NCBI GenBank assembly: GCA_025997455.1
Contig: BNUP01000021.1
Span: 1-24,987, forward strand
Reading direction: 5' to 3'
Length of the DNA stretch: 24,987 bases
DNA from: Fibrobacterales bacterium
GTDB lineage: Bacteria > Fibrobacterota > Fibrobacteria > Fibrobacterales > Fibrobacteraceae
Of this stretch, positions 7,699 through 13,432 are shown one piece after another; within the stretch, counting starts at the first letter, position 1; the number at the start of each line of letters is the position of its first letter. The notes below the pieces were generated by a model that searched no databases, was not told the origin of the DNA, and saw only the letters and a list, made by a program, of their open reading frames with translations. The position numbers were made by a program, and so were the translations under genes.

Positions 7699-8218
7699 CG
7701 AAAGCGACATAGAGCAAAAACGCATAAAATCATTGTTTTCCACATTTATATCTCTTGTATCAATTGGATTGATAAACAGCAGGGAATATACCATAAACCG
7801 TTCTCTTATGTCAAATGTAGTCCGACATTATCTACAAGATCGAACGGTTATGAAAGTCCGATACGGAATAAAAGGTCGAATTCAAGCCCCTAAGGTGGCA
7901 GGTCTTATCGCCGCATCCGTTATGAGGTATAAACCCGTTCTTCCCATTAACGGCAATGCCGAGCATATAGAAAGCAGTGACGCCAATGAACTTTTGGCAG
8001 TGCTTCACGGTTTGGCGGTGTGTGCTGAGTTACCTAACGGAAAAATAGACAGCGAATCTATGAGAAGATTTATAACAGACAGCAGATTTAAGCAGTGGCT
8101 ATATAACCTTAAGCACCTTTTGCATTACAGAAACTATACGCCGGGGTCTCTATACATTATATTTGATACGGCGAGTCGTTTAATATTTCCCAATTACGAA
8201 ACCGAAAGCGTGGATTGA
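7685..8218 (+). CDS. Uncharacterised ~20 kDa protein, second gene of XRE cassette
   Basis: A 177-residue protein that I cannot assign to a family. The frame is open from 7652, but ATG 7685 is the better start: GGAG at 7677-7680 lies four bases upstream, and this start overlaps the previous gene by only 14 bases. Visible features are a hydrophobic helix near residues 18-30 (FSTFISLVSIGLI), a basic middle part (VRYGIKGRIQAPKVAGLIAA) and an aromatic C-terminal half (RFKQWLYNLKHLLHYRNYTP). No catalytic motif stands out. The stop (8216-8218) lies 20 bases before the regulator's ATG, and the regulator's -10 box begins only eight bases past the stop. Possible roles include a toxin or effector controlled by the regulator, but nothing in the sequence proves this. 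Confidence 0.65.
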   Translation: MDHSNESDIEQKRIKSLFSTFISLVSIGLINSREYTINRSLMSNVVRHYLQDRTVMKVRYGIKGRIQAPKVAGLIAASVMRYKPVLPINGNAEHIESSDANELLAVLHGLAVCAELPNGKIDSESMRRFITDSRFKQWLYNLKHLLHYRNYTPGSLYIIFDTASRLIFPNYETESVD

Positions 8219-8225
8219 TTTTATC

Positions 8226-8231
8226 TATATT
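8226..8231 (+). promoter_or_regulatory. Internal leaderless promoter of the XRE regulator
   Basis: TCTATATT places TATATT seven bases before ATG 8239. There is no Shine-Dalgarno site. The regulator can therefore probably be made independently of the two genes upstream. Confidence 0.5.
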
Positions 8232-8238
8232 AACCGCA

Positions 8239-8607
8239 ATGAATTATAAGTTGCAAAAGAACCCTATACTCAATGCTCTGCGCGATGTGATATTGCAAGA
8301 AAGAGGAAAGCAAAATTTAACACAAGCCGAATTCGCGAGAAGATGCGGTCTCAGCAGAAATTATATAGTGCTTTTGGAAAGCGGTTTGAGAATGCCGAGA
8401 TTGGATTCGGTGTTTATGCTTGCTTGCGGATTTGACATATCGGTCGTTCATTTTTTTGAATTGTTAATGTTGAAGTTAATTGAGAACAATTTGAAAAAGC
8501 CTGCAAACTTAGCCGCCGACCACCACAGCAAAGTTCGCTGGAATTCAATAGAGTTTGCAGTTAATAATTCGCAAAAGAAAGAATTGAGTAATAACAGTAA
8601 GCACTGA
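8239..8607 (+). CDS. XRE-family helix-turn-helix transcriptional regulator
   Basis: A 122-residue DNA-binding protein. Residues about 11-65 form the five-helix XRE/Cro domain: ALRDVILQERGKQNLTQAEF, then ARRCGLSRNYIVLLESGLRM carrying the recognition helix, then PRLDSVFMLACGFDISV. The C-terminal 45 residues are polar and rich in N, K and S, and look unstructured. The frame also allows TTG at 8215, overlapping the previous stop, but ATG 8239 is preferred because TATATT ends seven bases before it, the spacing seen at nine other genes here. It probably autoregulates and represses the cassette starting at 7492, as XRE proteins at the end of small operons often do; this is inference. Confidence 0.85.
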   Translation: MNYKLQKNPILNALRDVILQERGKQNLTQAEFARRCGLSRNYIVLLESGLRMPRLDSVFMLACGFDISVVHFFELLMLKLIENNLKKPANLAADHHSKVRWNSIEFAVNNSQKKELSNNSKH

Positions 8608-8609
8608 AT

Positions 8610-8626
8610 GACCTCGCTGAGAGGTC
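8610..8626 (+). terminator. Hairpin after the XRE gene
   Basis: GACCTC pairs with GAGGTC around a GCTGA loop, three bases after the stop codon. There is no T-run after it (GTGTAAAAAAC), so it may be a transcript-end structure or part of the adjoining repeat. Confidence 0.4.
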
Positions 8627-8657
8627 GTGTAAAAAACTCGGCATTGCAAGGTTGGAT

Positions 8658-8699
8658 ATTTAACAAGCGAGTGCGGTGTGGATAGAGCACACCCAAAAA
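8658..8699. repeat. 42-bp repeat, copy 2 (upstream of rpsT)
   Basis: Second copy of the element at 3537-3578, preceded by an ACTCGGCATTGCAAG module at about 8637-8650. In this copy the inverted repeat is GGTGTG with CACACC around GATAGAG. It ends at the -10 box of rpsT. Confidence 0.75.
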
Positions 8700-8703
8700 T
8701 TTC

Positions 8704-8735
8704 TATATTACCACCTGATTTTTTTATCGGAGAAG
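8704..8735 (+). promoter_or_regulatory. Promoter and ribosome site of rpsT
   Basis: TTTCTATATT gives TATATT at 8704-8709, and GGAGAAG at 8729-8735 lies just before ATG 8739. No -35 consensus is visible at the right spacing. Confidence 0.5.
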
Positions 8736-8738
8736 ACA

Positions 8739-9035
8739 ATGGCAGCAAAAAAAATGATTACGCCTAATAAGTCGTGTGAGAAGAGAATTCGTCAAGCGGA
8801 AAAGGCAAACGCAGTAAATCGTTCCACGCGTTCGGCTATTCGCACCAGCCTGAGCATTGTGCGCAAGGCAAAGACGACCGAAGAGGCGTTAAAAGAAGTT
8901 CCGCATTTATACAGCATTCTCGATAAATCCGCGGCAAAAGGCAAAGCGGGTTTTTCAAAAAATCGTGCGGCGAACTACAAGTCGAAGGTCGGATTGTTGT
9001 TGAATAAATTGGCTGTTGCACCGGCAGTAGCATAA
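8739..9035 (+). CDS. rpsT: 30S ribosomal protein S20
   Basis: S20 binds 16S rRNA early in assembly of the small subunit. The 98-residue protein starts MAAKKMITPNKSCEKRIRQA and has the family's lysine/arginine-rich helices and the late 'KSAAKG..HKNRAANYKSK'-type block (here KSAAKGKAGFSKNRAANYKS). Its length is normal for S20, about 85-100. A longer frame opens at 8676, but ATG 8739 is chosen because of the GGAGAAG ribosome site and the family N-terminus. The gene after it starts 27 bases downstream on the same strand and may be read through. Confidence 0.95.
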   Translation: MAAKKMITPNKSCEKRIRQAEKANAVNRSTRSAIRTSLSIVRKAKTTEEALKEVPHLYSILDKSAAKGKAGFSKNRAANYKSKVGLLLNKLAVAPAVA

Positions 9036-9062
9036 AGACAGACTGCTTGCACCGGCAACTCT

Positions 9063-9512
9063 ATGGCAGAAGAATATTCTTTTAAGAGGTTGCGCAAGGG
9101 CGTTGTTGCGTTTGTTCTTGTGTTGGCGGTGTTTGTTTTATACCGTATTCTGTTTTTCAAAACAGAGCCTCCGGTGGCGGCTCCCGAACTCGAACTATCC
9201 GAACTCGACACAAAACTCTGCCTTTTGGTATCGTCAAGTTATCCTATAAATGTGGATTCCGTTTTTGTCTTGGGCGAAAATATGAGTAAAGTTTACGCGT
9301 ATTCCTCGTGGGACGGCTTGTTTAAGCGCACCGACACGATTTTTCACATTTGGTATAACGGTTCTCAAGAAGTTAAGCGAACTGTTTGCGAGATTGAAGG
9401 ACTTTCGTGCCATAGCAAATTATCTGCCGACAGTTTGCAAGCGGGTTTGTGGAGCGTGGATACAAAACAAAAAGGAATTTTGCTTAATTCTACACAATTT
9501 AAGTTAAGGTAA
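9063..9512 (+). CDS. Membrane-anchored DUF2914 domain protein
   Basis: A 149-residue protein with a short cytoplasmic N-terminus, one membrane segment (about residues 13-32, GVVAFVLVLAVFVLYRILFF) and an extracytoplasmic domain. The C-terminal 95 residues carry the DUF2914 pattern: a CLLVSSSYPINVDSVFVLGE opening, IFHIWYNG (H-x-W-Y), then SKLSADSLQAGLWSVDT and GILLNSTQFKLR. DUF2914 domains are beta-rich and of unknown function; they usually sit at the C-terminus of larger envelope proteins. It follows rpsT by 27 bases with no good Shine-Dalgarno site and no own -10 box of the local type, so it may depend on rpsT transcription. Its stop codon lies inside the first hairpin of a structured region. 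Confidence 0.75.
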   Translation: MAEEYSFKRLRKGVVAFVLVLAVFVLYRILFFKTEPPVAAPELELSELDTKLCLLVSSSYPINVDSVFVLGENMSKVYAYSSWDGLFKRTDTIFHIWYNGSQEVKRTVCEIEGLSCHSKLSADSLQAGLWSVDTKQKGILLNSTQFKLR

Positions 9513-9677
9513 CCACTCTTATATAACCTCATAAGAGATTGGTAGAGGTTACCAAGCGACATGGGCGAACTGCGTTTTTATGGTGATAATGTCATCCTAT
9601 GGCGAATGCTCGCAGTATCGCCGTCGTCTCTAAAAACTCAAACCTGTGGAATTGTGTTACAAAGAGAGTTTTTAGAG
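9508..9677 (+). other. Block of three hairpins between convergent genes
   Basis: Three stems follow each other. First, GGTAACC (9508-9514) with GGTTACC (9547-9553), enclosing CTCTTAT/ATAAGAG (9516-9522, 9531-9537). A competing pair, TAACCTC (9524-9530) with GAGGTTA (9545-9551), would exclude the outer stem. Second, GGCGAACTGCG (9564-9574) with CGCAGT-A-TCGCC (9611-9622). Third, a perfect 12-bp stem CTCTAAAAACTC (9628-9639) with GAGTTTTTAGAG (9666-9677). It could be a bidirectional terminator, a structured RNA or a small non-autonomous mobile element. The gap 9513-9691 holds no gene. Confidence 0.55.
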
Positions 9678-9691
9678 GTTTCCTTAATAAA

Positions 9692-10966
9692 TTAGCGGGA
9701 TAATTGCACTCGAAATGCAGACTGAATTTTCCTCGCTTTCGGTTGCTCAACTCCCGCAATTTTTGCGAATTTTTGCCACCGACTAACAGACCGCAAAACC
9801 TCGTTCACTATAACCTCTGCCCGACCTCGTTTTAGCGAAACGGTTTTACCGCATTCAATAAAATCATTCATTACAAAATTATCTCGTTTGCCGTTCATAG
9901 ACATTTGATGTTGGTTTGTCCAATATGTTTTGGGATTATAATTGTAAGTAATATCATAAGCGGGCGATAAACTCCACCTTCCTTTTTTGTCCATTAAAAA
10001 TGCGATATTCTTAACATGGTCGTCTTGGTTGCGGGCTATAATGTTAAACGCCATTCGTCTAAAAAATTGTTCAATTTCGTTATAAGTTAAATGCAAATTA
10101 TTTTTCATAATAAAAATTGCCTGCTCATAAGAATAACTCGCGGGAGAATTAAAATCAAAATGAGCCAATGCCCCTAATGTTTGCAAATGTTTTTTCTCAT
10201 ATTTATCGCTCCTGTCAAAGCGTTTGGTCATAAAATGATGGCGGTTGTTTTCTGAAAAAAGTCTGCTCTCGCTCATAGTAATTCCTGCGTTTGTTGCCAT
10301 TAAATAATAGGCGTATTCAACTAAGCCATAACCCTTAAAGTCTATGTCAAATTTGAGCAGCCAATAAGTAAATCCTTTGCCTGCACTCACTTGTCCCGAA
10401 CGAATTTCATTTGTTTTTTGATTCCAAGCGATTAGGGCTTTTGCCCGTGCTCCTCCCGCAGAAGTTCCGATGCTTAAAATTTGTTGCATCACGGAATTGT
10501 TATTTTGCTTTTTATGAATAACAGAAAACGAATGTTTTTGCACTAAAATGCGAGATGCTAATTGAACGAGCGGTTCAAGTTCTATTTTGTGAGTTTCCGT
10601 TAGTGTTTCGTTTGTAGCAGGCTTGTATTCCAAAGCACCCATACCGCGCGAACCGATGTAGCATAATTTTTCTACGGGATTCATAGAAGTGCGACCTTGT
10701 GCTGCAAGGTATTCATTTATCAATTCATTGCCAAATTTATCGGGCAAAGAATCGGACAATAAACCGGGCAATCCGTTAAATGTTTCGTAAGGCAACTCAT
10801 TAAAAGAATAGACCCTGTTTGAAAGAGGCATTTTAACGGGCGAAACCTCAATAGAACTTCCTATAAAATCGGGGTCGTATTGAAAACTTGCGACACCTGT
10901 TGTTTCGTCAAAAATAACGGCGGCAATTCTTATGTTCCAAAGAAATACTTCTGCTTTAACAATCAT
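9692..10966 (-). CDS. hipA: HipA-family serine/threonine kinase toxin
   Basis: HipA kinases phosphorylate a host protein (glutamyl-tRNA synthetase in E. coli) and stop growth. This 424-residue protein has the N-terminal subdomain (about 1-110, with LPGLLSDSLPDKFGN at 66-80 and SRGMGALEY), the glycine-rich loop SIGTSAGGARAKALI at 166-180, and the kinase core with NQDDHVKN at 313-320 and SPAYDIT at 334-340. These are the catalytic and metal-binding motifs, so the kinase looks intact. It overlaps the hipB stop by four bases (ATGA), giving the usual antitoxin-first order. The target of this member is unknown. A structured region lies between its end and the convergent DUF2914 gene. Confidence 0.92.
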   Translation of the reverse strand: MIVKAEVFLWNIRIAAVIFDETTGVASFQYDPDFIGSSIEVSPVKMPLSNRVYSFNELPYETFNGLPGLLSDSLPDKFGNELINEYLAAQGRTSMNPVEKLCYIGSRGMGALEYKPATNETLTETHKIELEPLVQLASRILVQKHSFSVIHKKQNNNSVMQQILSIGTSAGGARAKALIAWNQKTNEIRSGQVSAGKGFTYWLLKFDIDFKGYGLVEYAYYLMATNAGITMSESRLFSENNRHHFMTKRFDRSDKYEKKHLQTLGALAHFDFNSPASYSYEQAIFIMKNNLHLTYNEIEQFFRRMAFNIIARNQDDHVKNIAFLMDKKGRWSLSPAYDITYNYNPKTYWTNQHQMSMNGKRDNFVMNDFIECGKTVSLKRGRAEVIVNEVLRSVSRWQKFAKIAGVEQPKARKIQSAFRVQLSR

Positions 10967-11304
10967 TTTTCATCTCCCCACTTCCAAGTTATATGAGTGT
11001 CGCTTGCACAACTTTCCTTGACTCTGGCACGAATTCTCATAGTTCCTTTATTATCAACCAACTCTATGGGACTTGCGGTAATTGGAGGCACAAGGAGATC
11101 GAGTTTTGAAGTCAGGTCAAGGGCACGCAATATTCTGATAAAATTGGTAAGTTGCACGGACTCGCCATTTTCGAGTCGTTCCAAAGTTCTCTTTGCAACT
11201 CCCGCATCTTCTGCAAGAAGTTCTTGAGTTAAATTTGCAGTAACCCGCAAGTGTGCAAGCCTTGCTCCAATTTCTTTCATAATGGCGGAATCTGTTGTAT
11301 TCAT
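10963..11304 (-). CDS. hipB: HipB-like XRE antitoxin
   Basis: A 113-residue DNA-binding partner of HipA. The helix-turn-helix covers about residues 9-65 (IGARLAHLRVTANLTQELLA, then EDAGVAKRTLERLENGESVQ, then a helical LTNFIRILRALDL). The remaining 48 residues include a beta-like stretch, GTMRIRARVKESC, that may touch HipA or cap the complex. The open frame begins at 11424, but the first 40 codons there are a hydrophobic translation of AT-rich DNA. ATG 11304 is chosen because TATATT of TTTTTCTATATT ends six bases before it. Autorepression is expected for this family; the AT-rich imperfect inverted repeat around 11308-11331 would be a candidate operator. Confidence 0.88.
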   Translation of the reverse strand: MNTTDSAIMKEIGARLAHLRVTANLTQELLAEDAGVAKRTLERLENGESVQLTNFIRILRALDLTSKLDLLVPPITASPIELVDNKGTMRIRARVKESCASDTHITWKWGDEK

Positions 11305-11310
11305 AGTGTA

Positions 11311-11331
11311 AATATAGAAAAATATTGTAAA
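11311..11331 (-). promoter_or_regulatory. Leaderless hipBA promoter with possible operator
   Basis: TATATT (11316-11311) ends six bases before the hipB ATG. TAAATAT and ATATTGTA flank the -10 as an imperfect inverted repeat, which would suit autorepression by HipB. Confidence 0.45.
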
Positions 11332-11416
11332 ATAAATCGTCAAAAAAGTAAAGTTAAAGGCAAAAAACGCGTTTAATTCGGCTAAATAGACGAGATAAAA
11401 TTGGAAACTCGGCATT

Positions 11417-11714
11417 GCCGCCATTATTCATACAGATTATCTCAGGTTTCTTTTTAATTGGGCGGCTATACTTATTGCCACTACTATTTATACAGATTAT
11501 CTCATTTTTTTACAAGTGAGTGGCTATACTTATTGTCCGCCATTGTTTATACAGATTATCACGACTCCTTTTTAATTGGGCGGCTATGCTTATTGTCCGC
11601 CATTATTCATACAGATTATCTCAGGTTTCTTTTTAATTGGGCGGCTATACTTATTGCCACTACTATTTATACAGATTATCTCATTTTTTTACAAGTGAGT
11701 GGCTATACTTATTG
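11417..11714. repeat. Five tandem ~60-bp repeats with paired arms
   Basis: Five units of 59-60 bases follow in the order A-B-C-A-B. Each has YATACAGATTATC near its start and GGCTATACTTATTG-type sequence at its end (one base differs in C). The two A-B dimers are identical over about 110 bases. Each unit is bounded by inverted arms: A, GCCGCC (11417-11422) with GGCGGC (11461-11466); B, GCCACT (11477-11482) with AGTGGC (11519-11524); C, CCGCC (11537-11541) with GGCGG (11579-11583); A2, 11597-11601 with 11640-11644; B2, 11656-11661 with 11698-11703. B differs from A by two compensated pairs. The gap 11305-11770 otherwise holds the hipB promoter, about 80 AT-rich bases with nothing recognised, and a GATGGGA heptamer tract. 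Confidence 0.85.
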
Positions 11715-11758
11715 CAGGGAGGAGATGGGAGATGGGAGCGGCAATGCAGAGGAATTTC

Positions 11759-11764
11759 TACCTT
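11759..11764 (+). promoter_or_regulatory. Leaderless promoter of the 11771 gene
   Basis: ATTTCTACCTTCCC places TACCTT six bases before ATG 11771. The same box precedes the genes starting at 1253 and 24594. GGCAATGCAGAGG upstream resembles the dispersed module. Confidence 0.45.
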
Positions 11765-11770
11765 CCCAAG

Positions 11771-12211
11771 ATGTCATCTCTAAAACCCGTTATGCTTGCG
11801 AACTTGCGTGAAATGGTGAAGTTGCAACGAGCCGCACACGATTCTATGTTTAAGTTTTCCGTGAAAAAAATGTTTCCGTTATCGCTAATATTTCCGCAGG
11901 TCGATTGGATTCGTATAGCCAGAATGATGAATACGCTTTTGGAAAAATGCAGGGAACAGAAAATTTTTTTGGCGACTGAGAAATCGAGCGTGGATGAGGC
12001 GGAATTGCCTTTTTTGAATTTACTTCCCGAATATTTTGATGCTTTGTCTAAAACTGCAGAATTGCTCGGCAAGGCGGCGAACTTTCGTCAAAATACTTTG
12101 GAAAAAAAGACTAAATTTAGCGTTAAGGAATGGAATGCAATTTTGAGAGAATACAATAATGCAAGCGATGATTTGGCAAGAATCGGTATGGTTATGTATA
12201 AATTGTATTAG
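11771..12211 (+). CDS. Hypothetical helical protein
   Basis: I do not recognise this 146-residue protein. It is predicted mostly helical and soluble, with a basic N-terminal third (MSSLKPVMLANLREMVKLQR) and segments such as WIRIARMMNTLLEKCREQK and LPEYFDALSKTAELLGKAAN that look like amphipathic helices of a helical bundle. No signal peptide or catalytic motif is seen. A longer frame opens at 11699, but those codons come from repeat DNA. ATG 11771 is chosen because TACCTT ends six bases upstream. gpsA follows on the same strand 216 bases downstream, separated by repeats and its own promoter, so it is probably a single-gene unit. Confidence 0.65.
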   Translation: MSSLKPVMLANLREMVKLQRAAHDSMFKFSVKKMFPLSLIFPQVDWIRIARMMNTLLEKCREQKIFLATEKSSVDEAELPFLNLLPEYFDALSKTAELLGKAANFRQNTLEKKTKFSVKEWNAILREYNNASDDLARIGMVMYKLY

Positions 12212-12222
12212 CAATGCTAAAC

Positions 12223-12241
12223 GGGCGAATACTATTCGCCC
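12223..12241. repeat. Palindromic element GGGCGAATA
   Basis: GGGCGAATA and TATTCGCCC form a perfect 9-bp inverted repeat around one base, 11 bases after the stop of the hypothetical gene. Very similar palindromes occur as dispersed repeats in many bacterial genomes. It may also help end transcription. Confidence 0.6.
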
Positions 12242-12271
12242 CTACAATTCCCTTTTCCATACACGATTTTT

Positions 12272-12291
12272 GGGCGGCATAAATGCCGCCC
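12272..12291. repeat. Palindromic element GGGCGGCAT
   Basis: GGGCGGCAT and ATGCCGCCC form a perfect 9-bp inverted repeat with a two-base centre, preceded by TTTTT. It is 30 bases from the previous palindrome and looks like a related element. Confidence 0.6.
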
Positions 12292-12300
12292 CCACCCGCC

Positions 12301-12410
12301 GCTTGCAATGCCCTCCCAACTTTCAACTTTCAACTCTTGCATCGCCGAGTTCCCCACACCCCACACCCCACACCCCGCACCCCACACCCTATACCCCTGC
12401 ATTGCAAAGT
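12301..12410. repeat. Heptamer tract and module upstream of gpsA
   Basis: Contains CAACTTTCAACTTTCAACTC, a CTTGCATCGCCGAGTT module (about 12338-12353) and then CCCACAC heptamers in register to about 12395, ending CCTGCATTGCAAAG. A long reading frame (12308 onward) crosses it in phase with gpsA but is not protein-like. Confidence 0.75.
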
Positions 12411-12413
12411 TTC

Positions 12414-12419
12414 TACATT
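12414..12419 (+). promoter_or_regulatory. Leaderless promoter of gpsA
   Basis: TTTCTACATT places TACATT eight bases before ATG 12428. No Shine-Dalgarno site is present. Confidence 0.5.
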
Positions 12420-12427
12420 CCCCACAT

Positions 12428-13432
12428 ATGAAAATTTCTATTCTTGGAACCGGCGGGTGGGGACTTGCACTTGGTAAGGTGTTAGAAGGAAACGGACACG
12501 AGATTTCGTTTTGGACACCTTCGGCGGCAGAGGTAGAATCGTTATCACAAAATTCAGAAAATAAAGATAAATTACCGGGAGTGGAATTGCCCAAGAGTTT
12601 TCGCTACACAACAGATATGGCAGGTGCAACGGAAAATGCGGGAATAATAATTTTTGCAGTTCCGAGTCAATTTATGGAGAGCACCGCCGCCTTGCTTTGC
12701 GAATGTGAAAAAAGAGAAGTTTCGGTGGTTAGTGCGACAAAGGGAATTTCGGAAAATTCATTAAAGAGAATGAGCGAGGTTATTTTATCAAATGTTAAAT
12801 GGCTCTCGGCAGACAGCGTTGTTGCGTTAAGCGGTCCCACGCACGCGGAAGAGGTTGCACGGGGTGTTTATACAGCGATAGTTGCCGCATCGCCCAATCA
12901 AAATTTGGCAAAGAGCGTTCAGGAAATTTTTAGCAACAAGACATTTCGAGTTTATACATCGCAGGATATTGTGGGAGTGGAACTTTGCGGAAGCGTTAAA
13001 AATGTTATCGCTATCGCGGGAGGGATTATTGACGGTTTGGAAAACGGAGTCGGCGACAATACAAAAGCGGCTCTCATCACCAGAGGTCAGGCGGAAATTC
13101 GTCGTCTCGGAGAGAAGTTAGGTGCAAATCCTCTCACTTTTTCGGGGCTAGCAGGAATAGGTGATTTAATAGTAACCTGTATGTCGCGGCACAGCAGGAA
13201 TCGGTTTGTGGGAGAGCAAATCGGCAAAGGAAAATCGCTCTCCGAAGTTTTGGCGAATATGAAAATGGTTGCAGAAGGTGTGCCTACTTGCAGAAGTTCG
13301 CACGCTTTGGCTTATAGTTGCGGTATTGAAATGCCGATTGTGAATGCTGTTTATGAAACGCTTTTCAACGGAAAAAATCCTCGCGTTGCAATTGAAGAAT
13401 TGATGACAAGGGAACTCAAGGCTGAATCTTAA
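12428..13432 (+). CDS. gpsA: Glycerol-3-phosphate dehydrogenase [NAD(P)+]
   Basis: Reduces dihydroxyacetone phosphate to sn-glycerol-3-phosphate, the backbone of phospholipids, in the cytoplasm. The 334-residue protein starts MKISILGTGGWGLALGKVL with the Rossmann loop GTGGWG at 7-12. SATKG near 102-106 and LSGPTHAEEVARG at 134-146 follow. The catalytic lysine is K191 in CGSVKNVIAIAGG, and GVGDNTKAALITRG (207-220) and AGIGDLIVTC lie in the C-terminal helical domain. The frame is open 120 bases further upstream, but those codons translate repeat DNA into a proline/histidine-rich nonsense sequence; the TTTCTACATT box and the family N-terminus fix ATG 12428. Its stop overlaps the stop of lptG on the other strand. 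Confidence 0.95.
   Translation: MKISILGTGGWGLALGKVLEGNGHEISFWTPSAAEVESLSQNSENKDKLPGVELPKSFRYTTDMAGATENAGIIIFAVPSQFMESTAALLCECEKREVSVVSATKGISENSLKRMSEVILSNVKWLSADSVVALSGPTHAEEVARGVYTAIVAASPNQNLAKSVQEIFSNKTFRVYTSQDIVGVELCGSVKNVIAIAGGIIDGLENGVGDNTKAALITRGQAEIRRLGEKLGANPLTFSGLAGIGDLIVTCMSRHSRNRFVGEQIGKGKSLSEVLANMKMVAEGVPTCRSSHALAYSCGIEMPIVNAVYETLFNGKNPRVAIEELMTRELKAES

Noticed and set aside
9628..9677. CRISPR repeat or tracrRNA-like anti-repeat
   Set aside because: The CTCTAAAAACTC stem faintly recalls type II repeats, but there is only one inverted pair, no array and no cas gene in the window.
11417..11714. CRISPR array
   Set aside because: The units are contiguous, with no variable spacers, and whole A-B dimers are duplicated. 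This is a tandem repeat, not a repeat-spacer array.
11458..11811. 117-residue open frame through the 60-bp repeats
   Set aside because: It translates the tandem repeat into an aromatic, repetitive sequence with no ribosome site or -10 box at its start, and its end overlaps the better supported gene at 11771.
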